Source: Euperipatoides rowelli (Eukaryota; Onychophora; Udeonychophora; Euonychophora; Peripatopsidae). Taken from it: a stretch of DNA of 12,012 bases. Numbering within the stretch: the stretch's first letter is position 1; every line of letters begins with the position of its first letter. Made by a program: the position numbers and the translations under genes. Where the stretch lies: assembly GCA_003024985.2 (NCBI GenBank), contig PXIH01S0000961.1, one strand, 5' to 3'. Positions 1-7,975 of the stretch are shown here, one piece after another. A model generated the notes under the pieces. That model saw only the letters and a program-made list of their open reading frames with translations, was not told where the DNA came from and did no database searches.

Positions 1-514
1 ATAATTATGACCGCCAACAGTATGACACCAAAAAATAGTACATTAATTTTATAGAGACCAATATGTTTTAATAATTAAATTGATGGCACACTCATGACAC
101 AAGAAGTTATGAGACATCAAACTAGTCACACTTTAAGACAAGCCTAATTTAACGTAGTTTGAACCACTGCACCATGAATGTGCCTCAATAATAACACTAT
201 ATGAACATTATACTACCAGTATTATGCATTCTGCAAAGAAAGGCACAAGGACTACCATGCTGCAGAAGTTGGAATACATTTTGGTTAGTATTTTTGATAG
301 CATGACCTTTGACCTAGCCTTGTGCCAAAATTATTTGGAGTAGAAACAAAATAATTTGGAATTAACGTCTAGACATATTAAGGAACATTCCCGCCAAGTT
401 TAATCAAAATCCAAGATATCAACTATCATGTCACCCCTGAATATGTTTTGGTTTTAGAAAAAAAATGACTCTTAAACTGACCCAAGCATGCCCCCACCCT
501 CCAACAATATTTTT
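1..514. other. AT-rich intergenic DNA, nothing recognised
   Basis: I see no coding exon, RNA gene or clear repeat boundary here. The stretch is AT-rich with short open frames only. Confidence 0.5.
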
Positions 515-537
515 TCCAAGGAGGGAGGGAGAATTTA

Positions 538-574
538 AAAAATATATTAATCATTTAATGATTAATATATTTTT
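538..574. repeat. AT-rich perfect palindrome
   Basis: Arms 538-555 and 557-574 are perfect inverted complements of 18 bp around a single central base. Outside them a G-rich run (about 519-532, GGAGGGAGGGA) faces a C-rich run (583-597, CCTACCTCCCCCCC), so the imperfect foldback continues to roughly 519-597. This could be a MITE core or a cruciform-forming site. I see no target-site duplication. Confidence 0.7.
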
Positions 575-596
575 AAAAAATTTCCTACCTCCCCCC

Positions 597-780
597 CTCA
601 AGTTTCTCTTTTAAAAAAATATAGCCTACTATTACTGTAAATAGTAAAATTTAGTAAAGCCTCTTTTAAATTCATTAATTATTGAATTTAAAAGAAAACT
701 AGAGATTTTATTAAATTTGACTTATAATGTGTCTTATTTAATTTACAGTAGTTAGCTTATTTTTTGAAGAGAAGCTTGAG
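597..780. repeat. Long imperfect foldback, MITE-like
   Basis: The segment begins CTCAAG and ends CTTGAG and folds back over nearly its full 184 bp. The outer arms (597-621 and 757-780) pair well. The middle arms (about 624-646 and 735-757) share CTGTAAAT-type sequence. The inner arms CTTTTAAATTCA (663-674) and its complement (683-694) are perfect around an 8-nt loop. There is no open reading frame and no obvious target-site duplication, so its class is unknown. It directly adjoins the palindrome at 538-574. Confidence 0.6.
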
Positions 781-1099
781 TTATTTTTTTTAACTTTATA
801 GTAATAGATAGAATTCATCAACCAATTGATTAAAAACAAACTGTAATAACTTAATATAGCAGGCTTAAGATTGAAAATGATTTCAGATGGTCAGTAGTCT
901 GCTAAAAGCTAAAATGTTAAATAATGGTCAGCTAATTATTATCGGGGCAAAAAACATTTAAATGGAATATTTTTATATTTAAACAAATAGAAAAAAAACT
1001 AACTTACTTCAATTCTATAATAGCTTAATGTATTTACTAATAATGGTATCTTTAAGCTTAAAAGGAATAATTCTAAATATATACTGTATATATTTCTCA

Positions 1100-1148
1100 A
1101 GCTCACGACCCCTTCAATCACTGTCGTGACCCAGTTTAATAAACACTG
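1100..1148. mobile_element. Isolated hAT-type transposon terminus
   Basis: Read on the minus strand from 1148, the sequence begins CAGTGTTTATTAAACTGGGT and then carries GTCACGAC, later followed by GTCGTGAG. The pattern CAGTG-TT-AA(A)CT-GGGTC-CGAC resembles the termini of several animal hAT (Charlie-like) elements; this is family knowledge recalled, not searched. A perfect 10-bp-arm palindrome (1075-1095) lies just inside. I found no partner terminus within the window, so this is either one end of an element extending left of position 1 or a decayed remnant. Confidence 0.45.
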
Positions 1149-1220
1149 ATCTATACTATACGCGTGCAGAGCTGAATTCAGAAATGTTGCAACATACTGT
1201 AAGTTACAAACAGATAGATA

Positions 1221-1228
1221 CTAGCAAG
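1221..1228. repeat. Left 8-bp target-site duplication CTAGCAAG
   Basis: CTAGCAAG here is repeated exactly at 3020-3027, immediately outside the termini of the hAT-like element at 1229-3019. Eight bases is the diagnostic duplication length for hAT elements. Confidence 0.85.
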
Positions 1229-1487
1229 CAGTGTTTGATTTTTACAGTAGTCCGTTAGTCTGAGACTAGTAAATTTATTAACGGACTTGTAACTTTGCTT
1301 CTCTAGTAGCCCGGATGACTATTAACTTATTTCATTGGATAGTCTTTTTTTTTTTTAGATATTTTCTGTAGCTTTGTAAATTGATTAAGGAATTAAATGA
1401 AATAAAAATGTATGGGAATAGACTAACCCATTTCTATATTAGGTATTACAAAAAGCTATTATTCTAACATGTGCAAAAAAAAAGTCA

Positions 1488-1551
1488 CTCAAGACCAAAG
1501 ACATTGGAAGTATTATAAGAAATCATTACTTCCAATGTCTTTGCTCAAGAC
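1488..1551. mobile_element. 48-bp hairpin mini-element with 8-bp duplication
   Basis: Arms 1496-1512 (CAAAGACATTGGAAGTA) and 1527-1543 are perfect 17-bp inverted complements around a 14-nt loop. The octamer CTCAAGAC stands directly on both sides (1488-1495 and 1544-1551). Perfect terminal inverted repeats plus an 8-bp direct repeat is the signature of a hAT-type insertion, and only 48 bp lie between the duplications. It sits inside the larger element at 1229-3019 and so inserted later. Alternatively it is an internal-deletion remnant of a longer element. Confidence 0.75.
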
Positions 1552-1696
1552 ACTAATAAAAATTAAAAATTATGATATATTTTCTCAGGTTATTCCATCC
1601 ATAAGCAAATGCTTGTGTTGTTAATAAATTAATAATAATAAAGTTTACCTCAAAATATTAAATTATTATTAGGCCTATGTGAAATTTGTGGATATC

Positions 1697-1710
1697 TGTG
1701 TGTGTGTGTG
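1697..1710. repeat. TG dinucleotide microsatellite
   Basis: Seven TG units stand just before the first tandem-repeat unit. Confidence 0.9.
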
Positions 1711-1713
1711 CAA

Positions 1714-2425
1714 AATGTTTAACATACTTCCCAACATGGCACAAACTTGAAATTTGGCATATAGGTAATCTCCATAGTGTAAACAATGCAAAAATTATAA
1801 AAATATATACTGTTTGGGAGGGGGGGGATGATCCTGAAGTGTTTAGCATACTTCCCAACAAGGCACAAACTTGAAATTTGGTATGTGGGTACTGGGTAGG
1901 TCCCAATATGTAGACAATGAAAAATGGACTTTTCGATATATTTCTAATGGTGGGAAGGAAGGGGTGGGGAATGACCCTGACGTGTTTAGCATACTTCAAC
2001 ATGTACAAACTTGAAATTTGACCTGTGGATTGGTTCCATAGTGTAGACAATGAAAATACTTTTATTTTATGAATTGAGTGGGAAAGGGGATGACCCTGAA
2101 GGATTTAGTATACTTCCCAACATTGTACAAACTTGAAATTTGGCCTGTGGATAAGTTACATAGTGTAGACAATAAAAAAATTTTTTTTGGGCGGAGAAGA
2201 CCCTGAAGTGTTTAGCATACTTCCCAACATGGCACAAACTGGAAATTTGTCATGTAGGTAGGTTCCACAGTGTAGACANGGCAATTTGTCATGTAGGTAG
2301 GTTCCACAGTGTAGACATTATAAAAAGTATAAAAATATGTTTTTATTTTTTTGAAGGGGAAATGGGGTGGAAATGACCCTGAAGTGTTTAGCATACTTCC
2401 CAAAATGGCACAAACATGAAAATCA
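1714..2425. repeat. Minisatellite, six units of about 125 bp
   Basis: The core word TTTAGCATACTTCCCAACA, or a close variant, begins at about 1718, 1841, 1984, 2103, 2210 and 2386, giving spacings of 123, 143, 119, 107 and 176. Each unit continues with GGCACAAACTTGAAATTTGG, then a GTAGGT/TTCCA segment, GTGTAGACAATGAAAA, a variable A/T stretch, a G-rich run and GACCCTGAAGTG before the next core. The units are diverged, so the array is old. The long 176-bp spacing is explained by a 38-bp duplication across the N at 2279. Reading frames in this array are not genes. Confidence 0.9.
2241..2317. repeat. 38-bp duplication split by an N
   Basis: Positions 2241-2278 and 2280-2317 are identical at 37 of 38 bases and are separated only by the ambiguous base at 2279. 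Removing one copy brings the local unit length from 176 to about 137, in line with its neighbours. This looks like two contig ends that overlap but were joined by a placeholder. Confidence 0.8.
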
Positions 2426-2700
2426 GTTTTTAACTTTAGTTTATTGCTATTTCTTCCACAGTTTACTTGTGTACTGATTAAAAAAATATTTAGTTTATTG
2501 TATCAATCATTTATTGTATCCTATCGTTTAGCTCATTAGGCCTGTTTTATAAAACACCCATTTGTTTGTTTGCATTAAACATCTAGCATTTTTTATTGTG
2601 TACCAAAGAAGCAATATTCTTTTTCGCCTTCCCACCCCACCGTTTAAACTTCATTTATTTTTATAAATATTTTATTTTAATCATAACTATTATTGCTTTG

Positions 2701-2754
2701 TAATATATACACAGTATATATTCTGTTATAGTGTCTGTATACTGTATATTACAT
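2701..2754. repeat. AT-rich inverted repeat
   Basis: TAATATA...CAGTATA near 2701-2718 is complementary to TATACTGTATATTA near 2737-2752, with a 4-nt insertion in the left arm. No function can be assigned. Confidence 0.45.
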
Positions 2755-2772
2755 AGCACAATCAGTAAAATA

Positions 2773-2789
2773 TGTGTGTGTGTGTGTGT
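2773..2789. repeat. TG microsatellite
   Basis: Eight TG units stand near the right end of the element at 1229-3019. Confidence 0.9.
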
Positions 2790-3019
2790 ATATGTAGGTA
2801 AACCTTTTTTTTCATAAAACAAAAAAATACCCTTAAACATCTTCCTTCACAAATTATACATGCTTTAAATCTGGTAAAAACATTTTGAAACTGATGCAAA
2901 ATTCAAACATGTGCAGTAGGTTTTAACAGACTAGCTACTGAAAATGTTAACAGGCTACCAAAATCTGAAATTTAGTAGTCCGTTCGACTACCAGTAAATT
3001 TTCCTAAAATAAACCCCTG

Positions 3020-3027
3020 CTAGCAAG
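3020..3027. repeat. Right 8-bp target-site duplication CTAGCAAG
   Basis: This is the exact partner of 1221-1228, directly after the CCCCTG terminus at 3019. Confidence 0.85.
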
Positions 3028-3737
3028 TAGGCTGCAATATTTTTTTACTTCCCCAATAGTTGAAAGGTTTGTTTATATTTTTTTTAATAGGCTAAAATAA
3101 TTTTATTTACAAACAATGCTATTTTGTTAGAAGCTTGATTTTACTATTGTCTATACTCTATAGGCCTATAACACAGGTAGTGCCATCTTCATTTGAAACA
3201 AGATTAAATTACAACCTTATCGACCAAAGGTTAGAAATTCGCTGATTTCCTATAAATATTTGTTAGTATATTTATGTGTACTTATTAGAATGGATGTGTG
3301 ATAAAAAATAACAACGAAGTTCCTTTCATAATAATTCTACACCATTTTTTTTAAACCGTTGTGAAAAAAAGGAAGTGAATGAGTATGGCCTCATTTTCAG
3401 ACCTAAGACGTTAGCCTATAGAACGTCTTTGTTCCAGACAACTAATTTTTTTTTAAAAATCCTTACAATCTCGTATAATTAAGGACTAAGTATGTAAGTA
3501 GGACAGATTATTTTTATAATGGTCCTATATATATGTAAAAGAAGCATTTAAGGAAAACTATTAATAAAAACTACAAGGCAGAACTTAGTTGTATAGCCTA
3601 TACAGTAGGCCTATGTTTATTAATAAATTGCCACTGGATATAAAGTCCAAATCAATAGGCCTATACTTTATTTTTTTTCACCAATTTGTGTGAACCAGTC
3701 GATATACAAATTAAACTACCGCTATACAAAATCAGTC
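3028..3737. other. AT-rich intergenic DNA with a small inverted repeat
   Basis: I see no gene here. An 8-bp perfect inverted repeat, AAGACGTT (3405-3412) and AACGTCTT (3422-3429), encloses a 9-nt loop. AGGCCTAT-type words recur at about 3161, 3413, 3594, 3605 and 3655. Confidence 0.45.
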
Positions 3738-4043
3738 CAGGGATGGTAGCCTAAATAGGATTTGTCCAGCGTGCCAAAATTAAACAAAGGTTGGTGCAAT
3801 TTTGACCAAAGTGTCGAAATTAAATAAAAGTTTTTGTTATTTTTTGGGGTGCCTGGGTTTTTTTTTTTTTTTTGGTTGTATGGACGTTTTGTTTCCATAT
3901 TGACAGATTTGATAAGCTTTTATTTTTGTATTTTTTTGGCTGCATGTAGATTTTTAAAGTTTAAAAAAGGTAGGCTATGGCGTGCTGACAAAAATTTCTA
4001 AAGTACCATCTTTGGCACGCGTGCAGCTTATTTGTCAACCCTG
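3738..4043. mobile_element. Short hAT-like MITE, 306 bp
   Basis: The left end reads CAGGGATGG, and the complement of the right end reads CAGGGTTGACAAATAA. Both ends carry the inner word GCGTGCCAAA at a similar depth (about 3767-3777 at the left, 4009-4023 in inverted form at the right). CAGGG termini are typical of hAT elements. The flanking octamers, AATCAGTC at 3730-3737 and CTATAGTC at 4044-4051, share only their last four bases, so the duplication is decayed or the ends are slightly wrong. A T-rich core of a sort also seen near 9519-9560 fills the interior. There is no coding capacity. Confidence 0.5.
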
Positions 4044-4548
4044 CTATAGTCGATACGTGTCAAATTTATAAGCTTGGAACTAATTATTATTTTAAATATT
4101 TAGGTAAAAACAAGCCAGTTAATTATATTTTTTTGGGAAAATTCTCACAAGGAAAAAACCTTTTACAACATATAATTATTTTAAAATATAAAAACAGTTG
4201 AATATTATATACCATAGGCACACCTAATTATTGATCGCAAACATAAAGTGTAATCTCGATAAATAGGCTATGCAAGTAGAAATAGAGTATGCCTTGGCTT
4301 TTTGTTCCAGATTGCTTACCACAGGCTAAAGGTTCATCTACTACGGGTTCTTGAAGTTGCAAGAGCTTATCAAGCTTAAGTTGGAGTTGGTCTAAAGATC
4401 AGACATATCTCTAACAAACTTTATTTTCAACTTGCTTAATGTTTGCTACTGTGCACAGTAATTAGCTAAGTCTTTGGTGTTCACAAAATTGGAATTGGTC
4501 AACTGATCTTTACTCCCCATTTCTTTCTGCTCTCAGCTTATATTATTT
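4044..4548. other. Intergenic DNA, no supported gene
   Basis: No repeat or RNA gene is recognised. A minus-strand open stretch at about 4226-4398 has a leucine-rich start and a splice-donor-like GTAAGC at 4320-4315. I treat it only as a low-confidence exon or transposon remnant. Confidence 0.35.
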
Positions 4549-4625
4549 TTTTTCCCTGAAGGAGGAGCAACATTAATTAATATCATTTTCTATTGTTTTT
4601 ATGCATAACTTCTTCAGGGGGAAAA
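4549..4625. repeat. Small hairpin with CCCTGAAG arms
   Basis: TTTTCCCTGAAG near 4550-4561 is nearly complementary to CTTCAGGGGGAAAA near 4612-4625, with about 50 nt of AT-rich sequence between. The size and form suit a tiny MITE or foldback, but no flanking duplication is evident. Confidence 0.45.
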
Positions 4626-5460
4626 GTCATATGATCCTCACTTTTTTGCAATAAGCATTTTATACAAAAGAAAGGCATGAAGATTGTCTAATAATCTAAT
4701 TATAGTATTCTGGCCTACAGGCTTCGATCTTTTAGAATTGGATACTCTCGGAACTGCTGTATATGGACTTATAACAAATAGTCACTTTACAAAGAAATAG
4801 CTGTCTCCTCACACAGGAAGTCAACACACTTTTTATTGACTCGTCTTGCTGGGAGCACCACTCTATCGGAAGTGATTTATTTTTTACGTTGGCGAACTAC
4901 ATGCTGACTATTTTTAAAGAGTTCTTCAACACAAAAGTTCTTTAAGCCTGTTTTGTTTTCTAGGTGTGCCAAATTAAAATTGATGTGCCTTTGAATTTAA
5001 TACATCCAGATGTCTTGTTATACCTTGAATACAGGGGTTTTCCATATTTAATTTTATCCTTTTATTTTTACTGACTTGTATTTTAAGTCAGCTTGAATGC
5101 ATTTATTTCTTGAGTGATTTAATTCAGGTTTACTGAATTAATCCTTTTTTGTTTAAATTGATTAATAACAGATTATTCTGTTGGTTTATTGATTATTTTC
5201 TGCATTAATTCTTATTTATTTTAGTCTTTAATAGATTACATTTGTTTTTTTACTTAACACACTTGTATTTAAATTGCTTAATACCGGTAAATTATTATGG
5301 AAGATTATTCGGGTTGATTTATTATTTATTTTAAGCCTTAATACTATTATTTATTTGTCTTTAATAGAATAGCATTTACATGTATGTGCATGCTGTTGAC
5401 TTGATGCAACATGAAAAAATTGTTTTTTGATAACATAGCCACTCATTGATAGCCTATATA
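4626..5460. other. AT-rich DNA with degenerate internal repeats
   Basis: No gene is supported. TTTAAATTGATTAATA at 5152 recurs as TTTAAATTGCTTAATA at about 5268, and TTATTTATTTTAG-type segments recur near 5212 and 5319. This suggests two diverged tandem copies of about 116 bp. TAATTCAG and CTGAATTA (about 5121-5141) form a small perfect inverted repeat. Confidence 0.35.
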
Positions 5461-6205
5461 CACATGGGGAAGTTACTAAAAAAAGTAATTGATTAAAAGT
5501 AAAGTTACTTACTATAAAAAAGAAATTGAGTAAAAGTAAAGTTACTTTACAAAGTAATTGAGTAGGTAACTTACAAGTTATTTTGAAATTAAAAATTGTC
5601 TAAGCGATGTAGGGGATGATATGCAGCCTCAAACTTTGAATGGGATCTAGGTAAAAAGCATTCATGTAGAAATAGCATGCCCCCCCCCCCTACCCGAGTT
5701 GGCCTTTTTATTTTTAATTACCTCAAAATCTCATAATAAACAGACATTAAAAAAAAATCAAATTAAAGAGAAGCCTTGTTAAATCAGTATTTGTTTTCAT
5801 ATAGATATAATTTTTAATAAAATATTTTTCTGTTGCAATAGAATGAGGCTTTGTGAACTCTGAAACCTCATTAAAAGGTTTTAAATTTGACAAAATCATA
5901 CAAAAATTATGCAAAATAAAATTGTATTTTTTAAAATCTGTCCCTTTTGGTTACAAAGGTTAAGGTTCATAACTTCATGTTTCAACTATGTTAGTTTAGC
6001 ATTCTTTGTAAAACTTGAACAAATTCCTTGATTCTAGAGAAATTTTAGATGGAAAGAATAAAATAAAAAACAGAAATTCATTTTTGAAAGTAACTTAGCC
6101 TATAAAAATAACTTGAGTAAAAGTACTGGATTATTGACTATTGTACTCATCATGAGTAGGTACAAATTACTCTGTCAAAATGTAATTCGTTACTGAATAA
6201 GATAT
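5461..6205. mobile_element. GTTACT/AGTAA-rich hAT-like repeat, decayed
   Basis: The left part (5469-5580) is built of repeated AGTTACT, AAAGTAA and GAGTAAAAGTA words. The right part (6087-6196) carries ACTTGAGTAAAAGTAC, AAATTACTCTG and TAATTCGTTACTG. The complement of the right part resembles the left part loosely, giving imperfect terminal inverted repeats. This word content is characteristic of a hAT-derived repeat class common in fish and other animals (family knowledge, not searched). I could not find an 8-bp duplication, so the boundaries are approximate. It abuts the broken integrase end of the copia element. Confidence 0.5.
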
Positions 6206-6234
6206 ATCCTTTATCTTAAAAGTAGACAAAGTTT

Positions 6235-6500
6235 CAGCTCACTGTTTCATGTGTCACGCTAATTGTATAAAGTAATGGTAAAATCGCTAAAATGTCACTA
6301 AATTCTCCCCCCCCCCCCACATCTGATCTCAGGATGACAGGGCAATATTCAAATTTATTATTGCCTCTTTGGATATAATTATTTATGTTTTCACATCGTG
6401 GACAAATCGGGAATATTTGTCGGTGATGGTTAACACATTTTGTTTTAGGCCAAAACTTTCCTCAAGCATTGGTCCGCATACATCCGTGACTATAGTAGGG
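6235..6500 (-). pseudogene. copia pol fragment: integrase core, truncated
   Basis: Integrase inserts retrotransposon cDNA into the host genome using a D-D-E catalytic triad. In one frame (about 6490 to 6385) I read TDVCGPM, whose first catalytic Asp codon is 6484-6482, followed by VLTITDKYSRFVH, typical of copia integrase cores. After a stop and a frameshift a second frame gives ILRSD (Asp at 6323-6321) running through a 12-base G run (plus-strand C run 6307-6318) into GGEFS. This is the copia RSD-x-GGEF block with extra glycine codons. It continues to THETVS near 6250-6237 and then a stop. The catalytic Glu, which lies downstream in the usual PQQNG region, is missing. The similarity is clear but the gene is dead. 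Confidence 0.8.
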
Positions 6501-6544
6501 GGGGGTTTTGGAACAATTTCATTAGAAGTTTTATAAGATTTTTA

Positions 6545-6728
6545 TTTTATTTTACTGATTTTACACATCACAAAAGTCAGGGTAGTTACAGTTATCTACT
6601 ATCAAGTCTTTAGTTGATTGATGGTTAATCATATAATTAATTAATGTTCTTTAATGACCTGTGCCCCAGTCTTTTGTGCCAGGTGTGGATGCAGTACTTG
6701 ATGCTATGGTCTTTCAGTATTATTTTCA
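6545..6728 (-). pseudogene. copia pol fragment: gag-pre-integrase domain
   Basis: A frame at 6720-6661 ends in HTWHKRLGH (6687-6661), the conserved HxxRLGH motif of the gag-pre-integrase zinc-binding domain, which precedes integrase in copia elements. After further frame breaks, CDV at about 6573-6565 fits the first half of the Cys-x-x-Cys pair of the same HHCC module; the second Cys appears lost to a small deletion. The domain follows the protease frame after a stop at 6728-6726 and a frameshift. Confidence 0.7.
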
Positions 6729-7202
6729 TCCTCCATGGCAAATGTTCCTCCTTTTAATAGCTACTGTGGCTATTGTTTTACCAATACTGATCACCTTGCA
6801 CTTGTCATTGGTAAATTGGACCTGGTGGCCTCGTCCACATAGCTGTTTAATGGAAATTAATTGGAACTTGAGGGAGGGTACGAATAGGACATCATGTATA
6901 CGTACTATGTCTCTTGGTTTTATATCGTTGTTTACCGTAATTAAGCCATTGCCTTTTCCCTCAGCATATACCTGGATTCCATTGGCTAGTGTTATAGGTA
7001 TTGGTGATTTCAAATAAATTATCTCCTGAAATAAATTTTTGCTGTAGGTCATGTGTGCACTTGCCCCTGAGTCTAGTATCTATTCTTCTGGTGGACAACT
7101 AGATGTACCCGATAGTGCTGTGTACGGATTATCAGCATGAGCTTCATGTTTTGGGTCTTCATGTATTTTATCCCCAGGGAATAATCAAATCTTATTTGGG
7201 TC
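6726..7202 (-). pseudogene. copia pol fragment: aspartic protease
   Basis: The protease cleaves the Gag-Pol polyprotein. The active-site motif DSGAS lies at 7073-7059 within ILDSGASAHMT. The 108-codon open stretch that follows (7052-6726) shows the expected beta-rich pattern PITLANG, then VLFVPSLKFQLISI and a C-terminal VAIKRRN. The ATG at 7052 falls just after the active site and is not the true start. The frame runs back unbroken in alignment to 7202 but is cut by a TGA (7187-7185) and by a TAG (7082-7080) directly before ILDSGAS, where related elements usually have Trp. The open frame at 6661-7017 on the plus strand is an antisense by-product. Confidence 0.85.
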
Positions 7203-7329
7203 ATTGGGTATATTGTTTTCTTGTGCATAGTCCTCTGCAAAAGTTGTCGTAAAATTCTGGTTAGTCCTGGCTCCGTTGTTTTCCCAAGAAGGGGTTTGAA
7301 TATTGTACTGGCTTCTTTCTTGGGTCTAG

Positions 7330-7975
7330 TCTATGATTTTCTCTTGGACATTCACGACGGGTATGACCCAGCTGTCTGCATAGTTATCAATTATTATTTC
7401 TGTTCCTGTCTTGAACTGTTCTCATCGATGCCATGTCTAATGTCTCAGGTAGATTAATCACTCCTTTTTCTTTTCTGGCAGCTTCGTCCAACAGTTTAAC
7501 AAGGGTAAGATTGCTTCCTTCCTTGAACTCTATAGCAATTATTAAACTATTGTAGTCGTGTGGCAGTCCACACAGCATTACTGCTATAATGTTTTTGTCA
7601 TTGGTGTTTTCACCCACGTTTCTTAAGTTCCCCCACTATCTCTAGTACTTAATTTATAAAGTCTATTGATCATGTTTACGTAATTATCATACTTTCTTCC
7701 TCAAAAGATGAAGTTTACTTGATAGGCTATTATGTTCATAAATTTTACACAACTTATTCCAGGTATTTTTAGCTGTTGTACAGTGTCTAACATTTATCAG
7801 TAATTTATCCTCTATAGAGGGGCAAATGGTGGCCTTAGCTGCTTGGTCCCTGATAGTCCATTCCTCTATCAGGGGATTAGGAGGATCCTGGTTAACTATA
7901 GTCCAAAGCTTGTCTCTTAGTAAGATCAGCTCGACCTTAAACTTCCACATAAAAAAAGTTTGATCCGTTTAGCTT
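7330..7975 (-). pseudogene. copia gag remnant with zinc knuckle
   Basis: Gag forms the virus-like particle and binds RNA. The N-terminal frame reads KLNGSNFF (7975-7952), then a 7-base T run shifts the frame into WKFKVELILLRDKLW (7947 on), which resembles the N-terminus of copia-type gag (UBN2 family). That frame stops at 7687. A second frame (KYDNYVNMINRLYKLST, about 7685-7635) and a third (VGENTNDKN to about 7390, including CGLPHDYNS) continue the same domain. The knuckle CxxCxxxxHxxxxC follows at 7389-7348: its last three ligands are present (C at 7380, H at 7365, C at 7350), but the codon of the first Cys is TGA (7389-7387) and the next is TAA. No initiating ATG is evident. Confidence 0.8.

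Larger units (their letters stand above)
1229..3019. mobile_element. hAT-like non-autonomous transposon, 1.79 kb
   Basis: The element begins CAGTGTTTGATTTT and ends AAAATAAACCCCTG. The complement of that end, CAGGGGTTTATTTT, matches the start at 11 of 14 positions. Perfect 8-bp duplications (CTAGCAAG) flank it at 1221-1228 and 3020-3027, as expected for hAT transposition. The subterminal word AGTAGTCCGTT occurs at 1246-1256 and again at 2974-2984, and AGTCCGTT has an inverted partner at 1280-1287. There is no transposase frame. The interior is AT-rich and holds a 48-bp hairpin insertion (1496-1543), six units of a roughly 125-bp tandem repeat (1714-2425), two TG microsatellites and one N at 2279. 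It would have to be moved by a transposase encoded elsewhere. The open frames inside it are by-products of the tandem repeat. Confidence 0.8.

Noticed and set aside
1496-1543. MicroRNA precursor or intrinsic terminator
   Set aside because: The stem is a perfect 17-bp duplex with a short loop and an 8-bp direct repeat at its borders, fitting an insertion better than a miRNA hairpin; bacterial terminators do not apply here.
1658-2403. Open reading frames across 1658-2050, 1686-1874 and 2212-2403
   Set aside because: They lie wholly in the diverged tandem repeat (one even crosses the N) and simply translate the repeat unit.
1714-2425. CRISPR-like array
   Set aside because: The units are long, diverged and contiguous without unique spacers, and the sequence is eukaryotic in character; it is a minisatellite.
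3730-4051. Perfect target-site duplication around the 3738-4043 element
   Set aside because: The flanking octamers agree at only four of eight bases, so I did not annotate a duplication.
4775-4936. Plus-strand open stretch of 54 codons with slightly higher GC
   Set aside because: No early Met, no recognised motif, and this length is expected by chance a few times in a window this size.
6661-7457. Plus-strand open frames at 6661-7017 and 7221-7457
   Set aside because: They are antisense to the copia protease and gag regions, whose minus-strand motifs (DSGAS, HxxRLGH, zinc knuckle) are clear.
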